Assembly: GCA_041650055.1 (NCBI GenBank)
Contig: JBAZLV010000001.1
Span: 1 to 64,000, forward strand
Source: JBAZLV01 sp041650055
GTDB taxonomy: Bacteria; Nitrospirota; UBA9217
DNA length: 64,000 nucleotides
Reading direction: 5' to 3'
Made by a program: the position numbers and the translations under genes. Shown here piece after piece: positions 26,335 through 35,407 of this stretch. The notes under the pieces are model-generated. The model was given only the letters and a program-made list of their open reading frames with translations, was not told the origin of the DNA and did no database searches. Every line of letters starts with the position of its first letter. The stretch's first letter is position 1.

Positions 26335-27291
26335 TTAGAATTCTATATTCGGTCGGATAATAAACTGGTAGGTGTCGTTCCCGCTTGAAAGGGCGCCGGT
26401 GTATTTTTTTGATGATTCCCACAGAAAACCGAGGGCAATCGCAAATGCGATCTTTTTCCACGGCCATTTTTTATCAATGGTTATATAGTGCCTCATGGCG
26501 CTGAAGGTTCTTTGATCCAGATCAATGGTGTATTCAAATCCGCTGTTGTTCACGAGTGAAAATTCTTTTGGTTGATAATCCACCCTGCTTCGCCTGCATG
26601 AGACATACACCGTATCCATGATGTCAGGATTGCCGTGCAGTTTCGTACCTATCCGGAAACTCCAGTTCAGCTTCTTGACCGGCGATTTGCGATCCCCTTT
26701 TATCTTCCATTCGAATTCCCACCAGTCGTCTCGGATCAGTTTGTTTTCCTTGATGTGAAAATTACCGAAACTCACCAGATATCCGCTGTAACCAAGCCCT
26801 GTTACCTTTGACGTGCCTGGTATCGAGAAATTGGCAACATTACCCGCAAGGATCGAAAAGGCGTAGGGTTCTTCAAATCCTGCTGTGATGGATTTGATCC
26901 AGTTAAAACTGCCGGTCACCTGGGCGTCCTTGTAAAACTGCGGAGCATGAGACCGAATAACGGTTCCCAAATAGGGAAGGGGATTGATGCTTGCTTCTAA
27001 AACGATGAATTGGGGAATGAGCGCTGACCGGGTAAGAAGGGCTGCATAGAGTTCAGATTCGCTTCGTTCTCCCAGATGAGGGACTGGCTTGCTGGTGAGT
27101 GGAATAATAAACTCAAGATTCGTGTAATAAGCATCCGGCTCAAATTCGATCTCGAATTTTTGCAGAGGTTCTTCGGGAGGGGCTGCTTTCTGAGACTCTG
27201 CAGGCTGCTCCGGATGACTGCCAAAAGCAGATACCGGGATCAGATACAGGAAGATGGCAAGAAAGATCCGGAATACAACCCGATTATTCAT
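26335..27291 (-). CDS. Putative outer-membrane/periplasmic protein, unknown
   Basis: 318 residues from the ATG at 27291, which overlaps the smc stop. A signal peptide is clear (RIFLAIFLYLIPVSAFGS). The mature part starts Pro/Glu-rich and then alternates polar and aromatic residues in a beta-rich pattern (DDWWEFEWKIKG, NWSFRIGTKLHG, GFEYTIDL), ending in PNIEF. A terminal aromatic residue and beta pattern are consistent with an outer-membrane beta-barrel. A short hydrophobic segment lies near 285. I recognise no family. Translationally coupled to smc. Confidence 0.75.
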   Translation of the reverse strand: MNNRVVFRIFLAIFLYLIPVSAFGSHPEQPAESQKAAPPEEPLQKFEIEFEPDAYYTNLEFIIPLTSKPVPHLGERSESELYAALLTRSALIPQFIVLEASINPLPYLGTVIRSHAPQFYKDAQVTGSFNWIKSITAGFEEPYAFSILAGNVANFSIPGTSKVTGLGYSGYLVSFGNFHIKENKLIRDDWWEFEWKIKGDRKSPVKKLNWSFRIGTKLHGNPDIMDTVYVSCRRSRVDYQPKEFSLVNNSGFEYTIDLDQRTFSAMRHYITIDKKWPWKKIAFAIALGFLWESSKKYTGALSSGNDTYQFIIRPNIEF

Positions 27292-30200
27292 TCCACGAGC
27301 GCTTCTTCGCGAAGTTTGACCGAGACGACCTTGGAGCATCCCGGTTCTTCCATCGTGATACCGTAAAGCGCATCCGCCATTTCCATAGTCCGTTTGTTAT
27401 GGGTGATGGTGATAAATTGCGACCGGGTGCTCATTTCCCGAATGAGTCTTGTAAACCGGGTAACGTTCGCTTCATCAAGTGGGGCATCGACTTCATCAAG
27501 CATGCAGAACGGGCTGGGTTTGACAAGAAATGCAGCAAACAGCAGGGCTATCGCAGTCAGTGCGCGCTCACCGCCTGATAGGAGCGAGATTGCCTGGAAT
27601 TTTTTCCCCCGCGGCTGGGCGATAATTTCAATGCCTGATTCGAGGATGTCGGATTCATCGAGCAGTACGAGCTCGGCTTTTCCGCCTTCGAAGAGAAGAG
27701 AGAACACCTCTTTGAATTTTTCCTGGATCGCATTATACGCTTCCGTGAAGAGCTCCTTTGTTTCTCCATCCAGTTTGGCGATGGTCGCTTTCAGATTCGC
27801 AATGGATTCATTAATGTCATTCTGCTGTGTTGAAAGAAGATCATATCGTTCTTTTAATTCATTGTATTCCTGGAGCGCATCGGTATTAATGGGTCCCATT
27901 TGATCGATTTTTTCCCGAAGTTCTTCCAACCGCCGCTTTGCTTCATCCACCGCGATCTCGAATTCACCAAGTTCTCGTACAACTGCATCAAGATCAGCAT
28001 GATACGTGCTCCAGATCCGATCCTTGAGATGCTCGATGCTCATCCGAAGTTCTGTGCGTTTTACTTCTGACGCGGAAACCCGTTTCTGACAGGATTCAAT
28101 ATCATGCATGATTGCGCGAACCAGCTCCTCAGCAGCGGAGAGTGCTTTTGTTCTTTCGGCATGCGCCTCCTGTTTCGTAATATAGATTCCGCGCTCTGCT
28201 TCCAGGACGGTGATGTGCTCTTTAATTCTTATTTCTGATTCTGTAATGACGGATTCAAGTTCGATAAGTTTTGCTGCAATGGCAGCAAGTTCCATTTCTC
28301 TTTTTTGACGACGTTCAGTCATCTCAACTTCTGATTTGCTGAGACGTTCGCACGCTTGTCTTGTGGCACCCTGCTTTTCCTGGAGAACCGTAAGCGCCAT
28401 TCTGATTTCGGTTATTTTCGCCCGTGCAGATTCAATTTTTTCCCGATGCTGTGCAAGGTCATTTTGCATGGCTTCAACGGTTGCCTGGGCGCTTGCGTGT
28501 CCTGTTTCGAGTCGGGAGAGCGCTTCCGTGGCCACCTTCATTTCTGCATGCAGTTCTTCGATGATCTTGATACGCTCAATCGATTCTTTTTCGAGAATAG
28601 CCGTGCGTTCTTCTGTGCGCGCTATTTCGTCCCTGATTGCGCTGCAATCTTTGTCTTTATTCACGCCTTCTATTTCCAGCGCATGAATCTGATCAGACAG
28701 CGTGGTTTCCCGTATTTTGTCGGTTTCAATGGCAGTTTCGAGCAGGGCCGACTCGGCTTCCAGCGTTGCGGTTTTGGTTTCGAGCTGGCCTACTTCCTGT
28801 TCCAGGTCCTTAATCTCGCGGCGTTTGGTAAGCAAGCCGCTTCCGCCGGCTTCGACCGTGCCTCCGGTGACTGCCCCCCAGGGGTCGACGATCTCACCGG
28901 CAAGTGTCACGATGGTTTTGTGCATTCCGTTTTTCTGCCAGAGCGCGACTGCCGTATCGATCGTATCCACGATCACTACATCGCCCAAAAGATATTGAGC
29001 AACATTGCTGCAGTGGTCCTTGCAGCGAACAAGGGTGAGCGCTGGCCCAATCACGCCGTCGTGGCCGTTTTTAACAAATGGCTCGGTTTTAATTTCACGA
29101 GGAGAGCGCGGGACGAACGTGCTTCTGCCGCCTTTTTCGGTTTTCAGATAATTAATGGCTTTCAGGGAATCCCGTTGGGAGTCCACAACGACATACTGGA
29201 GCCGGTCTCCGAGCACCGCTTCAATTGCAAGTTCGTATTGCGGCTCGGTCTCGATCATGTCGGCAACCAGCCCGTGAATGGTACCCACCCGTTCCTGTGC
29301 CGCGGTTTCTTTTTGGACGGACATGACCGTCTTGACGCCTTTTTGGTAGCCTTCGAGTTTTTGTTCCAATTCCAATAGGGAACGGAGTCGCGATCGTTGT
29401 CCGGCGAGGAGATTGCGAACATCCGCAAGACTCGTTTCCAGCGCCTTTTTCTTTGCGATCGTCTCTTCCAGGCGCGAAGATACTGTGGCGCGCTCATCAA
29501 TGGCCGCTGTTCTTTGCTTGGCAATATCCGCTCGTTCCTGTTCTTGAATCGCCAGTCGAGATTGTAATTCGGAAAGTTTCCGGGCAAGCTCCTGCTTTTC
29601 CCTGAGGTCGCGGTTGTCCTGTTCCTTGATTTGAACGAGGCGGGATTCAAGGTTGGATATTTTTGTACGCTCAGCAGCCGATTCATTTATGGCATGGAAA
29701 ATCCCCGCTCGTGTTTGTTCAAGCGACGTTTCTTTTTCCTTGAGCTGGTTGCTCAGAGAATCCATGACTGCGGTTTTCTGTTCGAGAAGCGTTTCCTGTT
29801 CTCGTATTGAGACGAAAAGCATCTGGAGCTCTTGTTCCTGACTTGCCTTCTGTTCTCTGATGTGCGCTGTTTCCTGTGCAAGATACTCCTGATCGGCAGT
29901 GTCCCGGTTTTGCTGTTCCTGGAGAGAGGCGATCTGGCTTTTTGATATTTCAACCCGGTGCTCTGCTCTGCCGAGTTCGGATTCGATTTCATGAATCCGG
30001 TTTTGAAGAATGGTTAGTTCCTGCTCTGCAGCGAGTGCATCTGCGCGTGATTCTTCGATGGAAGATTCAATCTTGCTGAGATTGGCATGATGTACCGTTA
30101 CCTCGTCTTCCGCGTTTTTAAATTCCTCGTTGATCGTAGCCCATTCGCGGCCAAGGTTCGCATACTCAACTGAAGCAAGCCGGAAATCAAGATCCTTCAT

Positions 30201-30869
30201 CTCCCCGCGGAGCTTCTGATATCGCTCCGCCTTTTTCGCCTGCCGGTCAAGCGAATTTACCTGCCGCTTTACTTCGGTAATAATGTCATTTATCCGGAGC
30301 TGATTCTGTTGGGTGGATTCAAGTTTGGAAAATGCTTCCTGACGGCGAGCCTTGTATTTCATCACGCCTGCAACTTCCTCGAAAAGGAACCTGCGGTCCT
30401 GAGGTTTTGAGGAAAGGATCTGATCAACGCGGCCCTGCTCGATAATGGCATGCGCTTTTGCACCGACTCCTGCATCCATCATCAAATCTCGAATATCCTT
30501 CAAACGACACGGAATTTTATTGATGAGGTATTCGCTTTCTCCTGAACGGTACAAACGGCGCGTGATCTCAATCTCGCTGTACTGGCCAAATTCCGAAAGC
30601 AAACCGCTTATATTGGTAAGCCGGAGGGTTACCTCTGCCATGCCGAGAGGTTTACGGCTTTCGCTTCCATTGAAAATGACATCTTCCATTTTATCGCCGC
30701 GGATGTGCTTGGCGCTTTGTTCGCCCAGGACCCAACGGATGGCATCAGAAATATTGCTCTTCCCGCATCCGTTCGGCCCGACCACGGCAGTAACGCCTGG
30801 TTGAAACGTGATCGTTGTTTTGTCCGAAAAGGATTTAAAACCAATCATTTCAAGTGTTTTTAATTGCAT
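27288..30869 (-). CDS. smc: Chromosome partition/condensation protein SMC
   Basis: 1193 residues, the usual length. Walker A (GPNGCGKSN, about 32-40), long coiled coil, hinge (about 500-680, with PWGAVTGGTVEAGGSG), second coiled coil, ABC signature (LSGGERALTAIALLFA) and Walker B (CMLDEVDAPLDEAN). Acts as a dimer with ScpA/ScpB to condense and segregate the chromosome; neither partner gene is here. AGGAGAAGT precedes the ATG. Confidence 0.98.
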   Translation of the reverse strand: MQLKTLEMIGFKSFSDKTTITFQPGVTAVVGPNGCGKSNISDAIRWVLGEQSAKHIRGDKMEDVIFNGSESRKPLGMAEVTLRLTNISGLLSEFGQYSEIEITRRLYRSGESEYLINKIPCRLKDIRDLMMDAGVGAKAHAIIEQGRVDQILSSKPQDRRFLFEEVAGVMKYKARRQEAFSKLESTQQNQLRINDIITEVKRQVNSLDRQAKKAERYQKLRGEMKDLDFRLASVEYANLGREWATINEEFKNAEDEVTVHHANLSKIESSIEESRADALAAEQELTILQNRIHEIESELGRAEHRVEISKSQIASLQEQQNRDTADQEYLAQETAHIREQKASQEQELQMLFVSIREQETLLEQKTAVMDSLSNQLKEKETSLEQTRAGIFHAINESAAERTKISNLESRLVQIKEQDNRDLREKQELARKLSELQSRLAIQEQERADIAKQRTAAIDERATVSSRLEETIAKKKALETSLADVRNLLAGQRSRLRSLLELEQKLEGYQKGVKTVMSVQKETAAQERVGTIHGLVADMIETEPQYELAIEAVLGDRLQYVVVDSQRDSLKAINYLKTEKGGRSTFVPRSPREIKTEPFVKNGHDGVIGPALTLVRCKDHCSNVAQYLLGDVVIVDTIDTAVALWQKNGMHKTIVTLAGEIVDPWGAVTGGTVEAGGSGLLTKRREIKDLEQEVGQLETKTATLEAESALLETAIETDKIRETTLSDQIHALEIEGVNKDKDCSAIRDEIARTEERTAILEKESIERIKIIEELHAEMKVATEALSRLETGHASAQATVEAMQNDLAQHREKIESARAKITEIRMALTVLQEKQGATRQACERLSKSEVEMTERRQKREMELAAIAAKLIELESVITESEIRIKEHITVLEAERGIYITKQEAHAERTKALSAAEELVRAIMHDIESCQKRVSASEVKRTELRMSIEHLKDRIWSTYHADLDAVVRELGEFEIAVDEAKRRLEELREKIDQMGPINTDALQEYNELKERYDLLSTQQNDINESIANLKATIAKLDGETKELFTEAYNAIQEKFKEVFSLLFEGGKAELVLLDESDILESGIEIIAQPRGKKFQAISLLSGGERALTAIALLFAAFLVKPSPFCMLDEVDAPLDEANVTRFTRLIREMSTRSQFITITHNKRTMEMADALYGITMEEPGCSKVVSVKLREEALVE

Positions 30870-30936
30870 ACTTCTCCTGAGAAAACCGCTCGTTGTTGTT
30901 TTTTGAATGAAGTTATTTGTTCAGATATGCAGGCCG

Positions 30937-30965
30937 TATATATCATAAACAGAGATTTTTGTAAA
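30937..30965 (-). promoter_or_regulatory. Sigma-70-type promoter of smc
   Basis: On the minus strand TTTACA (30960-30965), 17 bp, TATATA (30937-30942), about 65 nt before the smc ATG. Confidence 0.6.
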
Positions 30966-31025
30966 GGATAAAAATAACTAAATAAAGTATTTGCCTTGGA
31001 GGATAGCACAATATGTTGTGGTTTT

Positions 31026-32732
31026 CTAGATTTCTCGTTGTTCGAGCCGCTTAAGGCCTATTCTTAAAGGCAATAGAAAAACAAGGGCATTTATGAGCAG
31101 TACGGAGAGAAACGACACGACTATGAGCATATATCCTGTTGGTTGAATGGTAGTTCCAAGAACCCGGGCCATAAAGAGTTTATACACTGGCCAGGCTTCA
31201 AGCGTTACAACCATACCGACAAACAAGAGAGACAACAGCATATAAACAATTCCGCCAAAGCCCGTTGTAATCTTTGCAATGTTTTCGTGCTTAAATTGTG
31301 GGAATAGTGCTCCAAGCCCCACTCCCAATGCCGTAATGCCGAATGTCATGAGCCCGACAGTAACGATCCCGAGGTACATCATGAAAGGAGTTACCTTAAG
31401 CAGGGTATTCGAAAGAATAATCAGGATCTCAGCGAGAACAAGAAGCGGTACCAGGCTGCTCCAGAATTTCGCCCAGAGAAAATCTCGGAGAAGAAACGGA
31501 GCTGAACGGATAATCCAGAAGGCATCAGCTTCAAGGCTGACTGCAGGAAAGACAAATCGGACTGCAACTGCAGAAGTAACGAAGCCAACCATTCCCAGAT
31601 TCAAAAATGATATGAGATTCTGGAGGAAAAAACTGGGCATGGCTGCCCGATCCAGCGGGAGAAGCTTGAAACTGTAAATATATACGACCATGAGTGCGCA
31701 TATAAGAAAAAGCTGAGACCATTGTGACGCATCGCGGAAAAATAATTTTATATCTTTCAGAATGAGAGCGCCCATTTTTCCATGAAAGGGGCTTGCCAGA
31801 ATTTTGAATACTCGGTCAGCCATTTTTGAGCGTGAAATGCTGGCCCGCTTTCCTTCCTGTGATTTGGACCAACCCTGGGAATATGTTTTCAGGCAGACCC
31901 ATTCGTTGATAACAATACCAGCCAGAGCTGTACTCCAGAGCATCAGGAAATAAAATATCTCGTATCCCGAGCTTTTTCGAAGAAGGGGAGCAAGGATTTC
32001 CGCAGCCCAAAAACTCGGGAGAAGAGGGGATACCGGCGCCCGCATCGCGGTCAGATACTGAACCAAAGAAGGAAACGTATCCGGATCAACCAGTGCTTCC
32101 GGCTTGAGCATTCGAAACAGGATGTACAGGATGACAAAGAATAGAAGCCCGAACAAGATCATAATATCCCTGGTTCTCCGGGCGGGAAACGCGGTAACCA
32201 AGAGCATGGTGATTATGATTCCCATGGATGCAGGGATCATTAAAAAAGGGATTACGGTAAGTATAAGGCCTACATAATAGGCTGCTGTTGCCTGAAAAAC
32301 AACCCCATAGGCGATAAAGACCGGCAGACCGTATACAATTGTCATCCAGGATGAATGCATCAGGGTTTCAATAAATTTGGCGCGATATAGTTTTTCCATG
32401 TGAATCGGGGCAGCAAGAAGAAGCGTGAGTTCTTCTGACAAGTAAAAAGTCGAAAGAGCCGTAATAATATTGCTGAACAGAAGAATGAAAAAGAAGGTAA
32501 GAAGAATCATGGAAAGAAGCCGTATGGCAAGAAGATCGCCGAGGCCTTCGATCGTATGAAAATAGGAAAGCACCTTGAACGATATGATGTACAGAAAAAA
32601 CCAGAATCCGATCCCGAGCAAGCCGAGCGCCAGAGTCTTCAGCCGTTCGCCGGATGCAAAGCGGATGAGAAAATTTCGGAGCGCATGATATTGGGGAAAA
32701 AAAAGAAGCAGCACGGTCCTAGTATACAACAA
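31026..32732 (-). CDS. ABC-2-type transport permease, large
   Basis: 568 residues with roughly 12-14 hydrophobic segments and few charges outside loops (LLLAAPIHMEKLYRAKFIET), resembling large exporter permeases that pair with an ABC ATPase. The ATPase with matching orientation lies 1.85 kb upstream (34583-35310), separated by opposite-strand genes. The start is uncertain: TTG at 32732 has no ribosome site, and a GTG at 32714 has only AGGA too close. The 5' end may have been altered by the intervening insertion. Confidence 0.75.
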   Translation of the reverse strand: MLYTRTVLLLFFPQYHALRNFLIRFASGERLKTLALGLLGIGFWFFLYIISFKVLSYFHTIEGLGDLLAIRLLSMILLTFFFILLFSNIITALSTFYLSEELTLLLAAPIHMEKLYRAKFIETLMHSSWMTIVYGLPVFIAYGVVFQATAAYYVGLILTVIPFLMIPASMGIIITMLLVTAFPARRTRDIMILFGLLFFVILYILFRMLKPEALVDPDTFPSLVQYLTAMRAPVSPLLPSFWAAEILAPLLRKSSGYEIFYFLMLWSTALAGIVINEWVCLKTYSQGWSKSQEGKRASISRSKMADRVFKILASPFHGKMGALILKDIKLFFRDASQWSQLFLICALMVVYIYSFKLLPLDRAAMPSFFLQNLISFLNLGMVGFVTSAVAVRFVFPAVSLEADAFWIIRSAPFLLRDFLWAKFWSSLVPLLVLAEILIILSNTLLKVTPFMMYLGIVTVGLMTFGITALGVGLGALFPQFKHENIAKITTGFGGIVYMLLSLLFVGMVVTLEAWPVYKLFMARVLGTTIQPTGYMLIVVSFLSVLLINALVFLLPLRIGLKRLEQREI

Positions 32733-32870
32733 CAGGAAAATTTAATCGCGGGATTTTTTCAGGCGTTGAAAAGCGTTCTAGAAATTTAAGGAAGCTTATA
32801 TTGAACTAATATTTGCCAAAAACATGGTCATATTATGTTCATCAGTTTCAAAAAGATTAAAAAAAACGAC

Positions 32871-32899
32871 TTGCAATTTTCCACCACAAAGTTCATACT
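32871..32899 (+). promoter_or_regulatory. Promoter of the nucleotidyltransferase module
   Basis: TTGCAA (32871-32876), 17 bp, CATACT (32894-32899). The expected start coincides with the ATG at 32906, which has no ribosome site, suggesting a leaderless mRNA. Confidence 0.45.
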
Positions 32900-32922
32900 G
32901 TTGACATGAAAGTGGTGGAAAA
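32877..32922. promoter_or_regulatory. Inverted repeat spanning promoter and start codon (putative operator)
   Basis: TTTTCCACCAC (32877-32887) and its exact complement GTGGTGGAAAA (32912-32922) flank 24 bp, with inner TTCAT/ATGAA arms. The left arm lies between the -35 and -10, and the ATG at 32906 is inside. The layout fits autoregulation. Confidence 0.6.
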
Positions 32923-33241
32923 AGACAAAGTGATCAGCGGTATGCTCAGGGATGAACTCAAGCGTTGTGAGGAGATGCTCGCAGGTCTGCAAAAGCATGT
33001 TGCCGTTCTTCCGAAAGGCGTCCTTAGCGAACGAAAAAAACGCTACAAGAAAAAATCCTATTTTTATTACACTCTGAAATATCGCAGCGGTCTGAAGGTC
33101 ATCAATAAACACATTTCAAACGATGAAGTTCCCTCGCTCATCAAGAAACTTGAACAGAGAAGAAAGTACGAAAAAGAAATGCTGGCATATGGGAAAAGAA
33201 TCAACTACCTTTCTAAAATCTTAAAATCCGGGAAAGAATAG
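32906..33241 (+). CDS. Small basic helical protein, possible antitoxin of the nucleotidyltransferase module
   Basis: 111 residues, strongly basic and helical. Helices (about 1-35, 75-110) flank a short beta-like centre (KKKSYFYYTLKYRSGLKVIN). No DNA-binding motif is certain. It stops 4 bp before the nucleotidyltransferase-like gene, so the pair is one operon. A small gene ahead of a nucleotidyltransferase, with an inverted repeat over its start, matches the architecture of type II/IV toxin-antitoxin systems. No family name is assigned. Confidence 0.6.
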   Translation: MKVVEKDKVISGMLRDELKRCEEMLAGLQKHVAVLPKGVLSERKKRYKKKSYFYYTLKYRSGLKVINKHISNDEVPSLIKKLEQRRKYEKEMLAYGKRINYLSKILKSGKE

Positions 33242-33245
33242 AGCC

Positions 33246-33929
33246 GTGAAGATAACTATCTTGCATAAGAAAATTTATCCTGCTGATGTGCTGACGCTTT
33301 TTCAGGCCTTTCATGATACCGGATTCTTTCAGGATTCCATGCTGATCGGCAGCTGGGTCATGCCGCTGTATCGCGAGGCATTCAGCATACAGTATGCGCT
33401 GCGCACCATTGATATCGATTTTGCCGTTAGGTTCGTGACAGCTGACAGAGGCAGGAATGCCGACCTTGAAAGTATTATAACGGCACTGGGTTATCTCCCT
33501 GTCACGATGCAATCGGGCATTCGTAAATACTCTCGTGAGAATTTCACTATCGAATTCGTCGTAACGAGAAAAGGCGGCAGAGATGATGAGGTCATAGCGA
33601 TTAAAAAATGGAATATCACTGCTGAGCCGCTTCCCTTTGTCGATATTCTCCTTGATTCTCCCTTTACCGCTGATTTTGGTGCATTTAATCTTAAAGCTCC
33701 CATTCCGGAAGCATACTTCATTCAGAAAATGGTCACTGCGCCCCGACGTCAGGATGAGAGCAAGAAAGATAAAGACCTTGAACAGTGTGCGGTCATAGCC
33801 GGTCATGTAGATTCCGAAAGACTGAAAACAGTCGTCCAGTCATTGAAACTCAGCCCAAAGAGTAAAGCAGCCTTGCGTGCTTCGTGTGAGGCAATTGATT
33901 TTCCACCACAGAAGCTTGGATTACGGTAG
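33246..33929 (+). CDS. Nucleotidyltransferase-like protein, possible toxin
   Basis: 227 residues. GSW near residue 37 and IDIDF about 20 residues later form the G-S-x(n)-D-x-D pattern of the polymerase-beta nucleotidyltransferase fold. Strand FTIEFVV around residue 100 could carry the third acidic residue. The C-terminal half is helical (PEAYFIQKMVTAPRRQDESK, then DLEQCAVIAG), like AbiEii- or DUF-type nucleotidyltransferases. It may transfer NMP to a protein or tRNA. The start is GTG or ATG near 33246, 4 bp after the upstream gene. Confidence 0.6.
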   Translation: MKITILHKKIYPADVLTLFQAFHDTGFFQDSMLIGSWVMPLYREAFSIQYALRTIDIDFAVRFVTADRGRNADLESIITALGYLPVTMQSGIRKYSRENFTIEFVVTRKGGRDDEVIAIKKWNITAEPLPFVDILLDSPFTADFGAFNLKAPIPEAYFIQKMVTAPRRQDESKKDKDLEQCAVIAGHVDSERLKTVVQSLKLSPKSKAALRASCEAIDFPPQKLGLR

Positions 33930-34093
33930 TTTTGTAGGGGAAAAAGCCAAATACAACTCTATGTCTTGGAGTGTGCGCTCATGTCCCTGGAGGCATGGCT
34001 CTTACGTCAGGCCAAGCAGGGCAATGATATTCGCAAGACCTTCCACAAGATTCTCGCTAATAGCGCGTGAATATTGGTAGGATGTCTGAGTAT

Positions 34094-34582
34094 ATGCCAA
34101 AAGAAAAATTACCAATAACCCAGGCGGTGCGCGTTTTGCGGACTGCAAGAGTGCATTTCACCGATCATCCGTATGCCTATGAAGAACACGGTGGCACTGC
34201 GGTATCTGCTCGCGAGCTTAATGTCGACGAACACAGCGTGATTAAGACGCTTATAATGGAAAACGAAAAAAAAGAACCTTTGATTGTCTTGATGCACGGT
34301 GATCTTCAGGTTTCGACCAAGGAACTCGCCCGTGTGATTGGGACAAAAACTATTACTCCTTGCACGCCTGAAACTGCCTTCAGGCATACCGGATATCTGG
34401 TTGGAGGAACTTCGCCATTCGGGACTCGAAAACCACTGCCCGTTTATATGGAAGAAACGATTCTTGCGCTTCCGCGCATCTATATTAACGGAGGCAGGAG
34501 AGGGTATCTCGTGGGCATGGACCCGAAGGATATTGTAAGGATTCTTAAACCCGTTATGCTCAGAGTAGGAATTCAGTCGTGA
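34094..34582 (+). CDS. ybaK: YbaK/EbsC-family aminoacyl-tRNA deacylase
   Basis: 162 residues from the ATG at 34094 (MPKEKLPITQAVRVL), the usual family start; GGTAGGA lies 11 nt upstream. Family motifs are present: DHPYAYEEHGGTAVSA, VIKTLIME, and GGTSPFGTRKPLPVYME. YbaK hydrolyses Cys-tRNA(Pro), removing mischarged tRNA. The stop is immediately adjacent to the convergent ABC ATPase stop. Confidence 0.92.
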   Translation: MPKEKLPITQAVRVLRTARVHFTDHPYAYEEHGGTAVSARELNVDEHSVIKTLIMENEKKEPLIVLMHGDLQVSTKELARVIGTKTITPCTPETAFRHTGYLVGGTSPFGTRKPLPVYMEETILALPRIYINGGRRGYLVGMDPKDIVRILKPVMLRVGIQS

Positions 34583-35310
34583 TTACACTGTTTCATCCCC
34601 GCCCGTAAGCTTCAAGAAAATAGGTTCCAAACTGCTGTTTTCCATTCTTGCCATACGGCCAAGGTCTTCCACGCTGCCATCGGCAATGATGTTCCCCTGA
34701 TTGATGATAGCGACCCGGGTGCACATCTGTTCCACGATCTCAAGCGTATGAGTGGACATGAAGATTGTCACACCCTTTGATGCGAGATCTTAAAAACATT
34801 TTTTACCAGTCGCGCTCCCCGCGGATCCAATCCTACCATTGGTTCATCGACTATGAGCACTTCCGGATCATGGAGCAACGCAGATGCCATGACGAGCCGT
34901 TGTTTCATACCATGGGAATACTGCGCGATCAGTTCAGCCTTCCAATCGGTCAAACCAAAAAGATCGAGTAATTCTTCAATGCGTTGGTGGGGATTTTTTT
35001 TCTCATACAGCCTGGCAATGAAATCCATGAATTCAAGAGCAGTAAGTTTCTCATAGAGAAACGGCCTGTCTGGAATGAAGCCGGTGATCTGTTTCGCCTT
35101 GAGCGGTTCTTTTTGAATATCATGACCGTTTATGAGAATCGTACCGTTCGTTGGCTGAAGCAATCCTGCCATCATCTTGATGGTCGTTGTTTTTCCTGCA
35201 CCATTTGGGCCAAGGAATCCGAATATCTCTCCTCGACCGACGGCAAGGTTGATTGCATTGACAGCAATGAGATTGGCGTATTGTTTGGTGAGATTTATCA
35301 GTTTAATCAT
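34583..35310 (-). pseudogene. ABC transporter ATP-binding protein, frameshifted
   Basis: Two frames together make a normal ABC ATPase of about 240 residues. The first (35310-34768) has Walker A (GPNGAGKTT), a signature variant (YSHGMKQRL) and Walker B (VLIVDEPMVGLDP), and ends KISHQRV. The second (to 34583) continues with GVTIFMSTHTLEIVEQMC, containing the switch His. One base appears to be missing at a T5-A2 run near 34795. A programmed -1 slip is unlikely, because the shifted A-site codon would be a stop. The gene may be inactive, or this may be a sequencing error. Partner of the permease at 31026-32732. Confidence 0.85.
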
Positions 35311-35319
35311 GAGGGATTA

Positions 35320-35407
35320 AGTGCAAAGTTCAAATAAAAAACCAAAATTCAAACTGCATCTTGTAGTTTTGACATTGATTTGAACTTTGGGCTTTGTCAT
35401 TTGACAT
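35320..35407. repeat. Dispersed intergenic repeat, copy 1
   Basis: AT-rich spacer of CAAATT/CAAAGTTC-like words with a perfect 12-bp inverted repeat: CAAAGTTCAAAT (35324-35335) and ATTTGAACTTTG (35378-35389). The same arms recur at 55133-55182. Confidence 0.7.

Noticed and set aside
28356..29378. 340-codon plus-strand frame opposite smc
   Set aside because: Lies fully antisense to the conserved SMC hinge and coiled coil; composition is that of a shadow frame and no domain is visible.
33981..34070. 29-codon frame MSLEAWLLRQAKQG... between the nucleotidyltransferase and ybaK
   Set aside because: No well-placed ribosome site and no recognisable family; may be chance or a gene remnant.
34768..34810. 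Programmed -1 frameshifting to join the two halves of the ABC ATPase
   Set aside because: The T-run does not form an X-XXY-YYZ heptamer in the reading frame, and the slipped A-site codon would be TAA.
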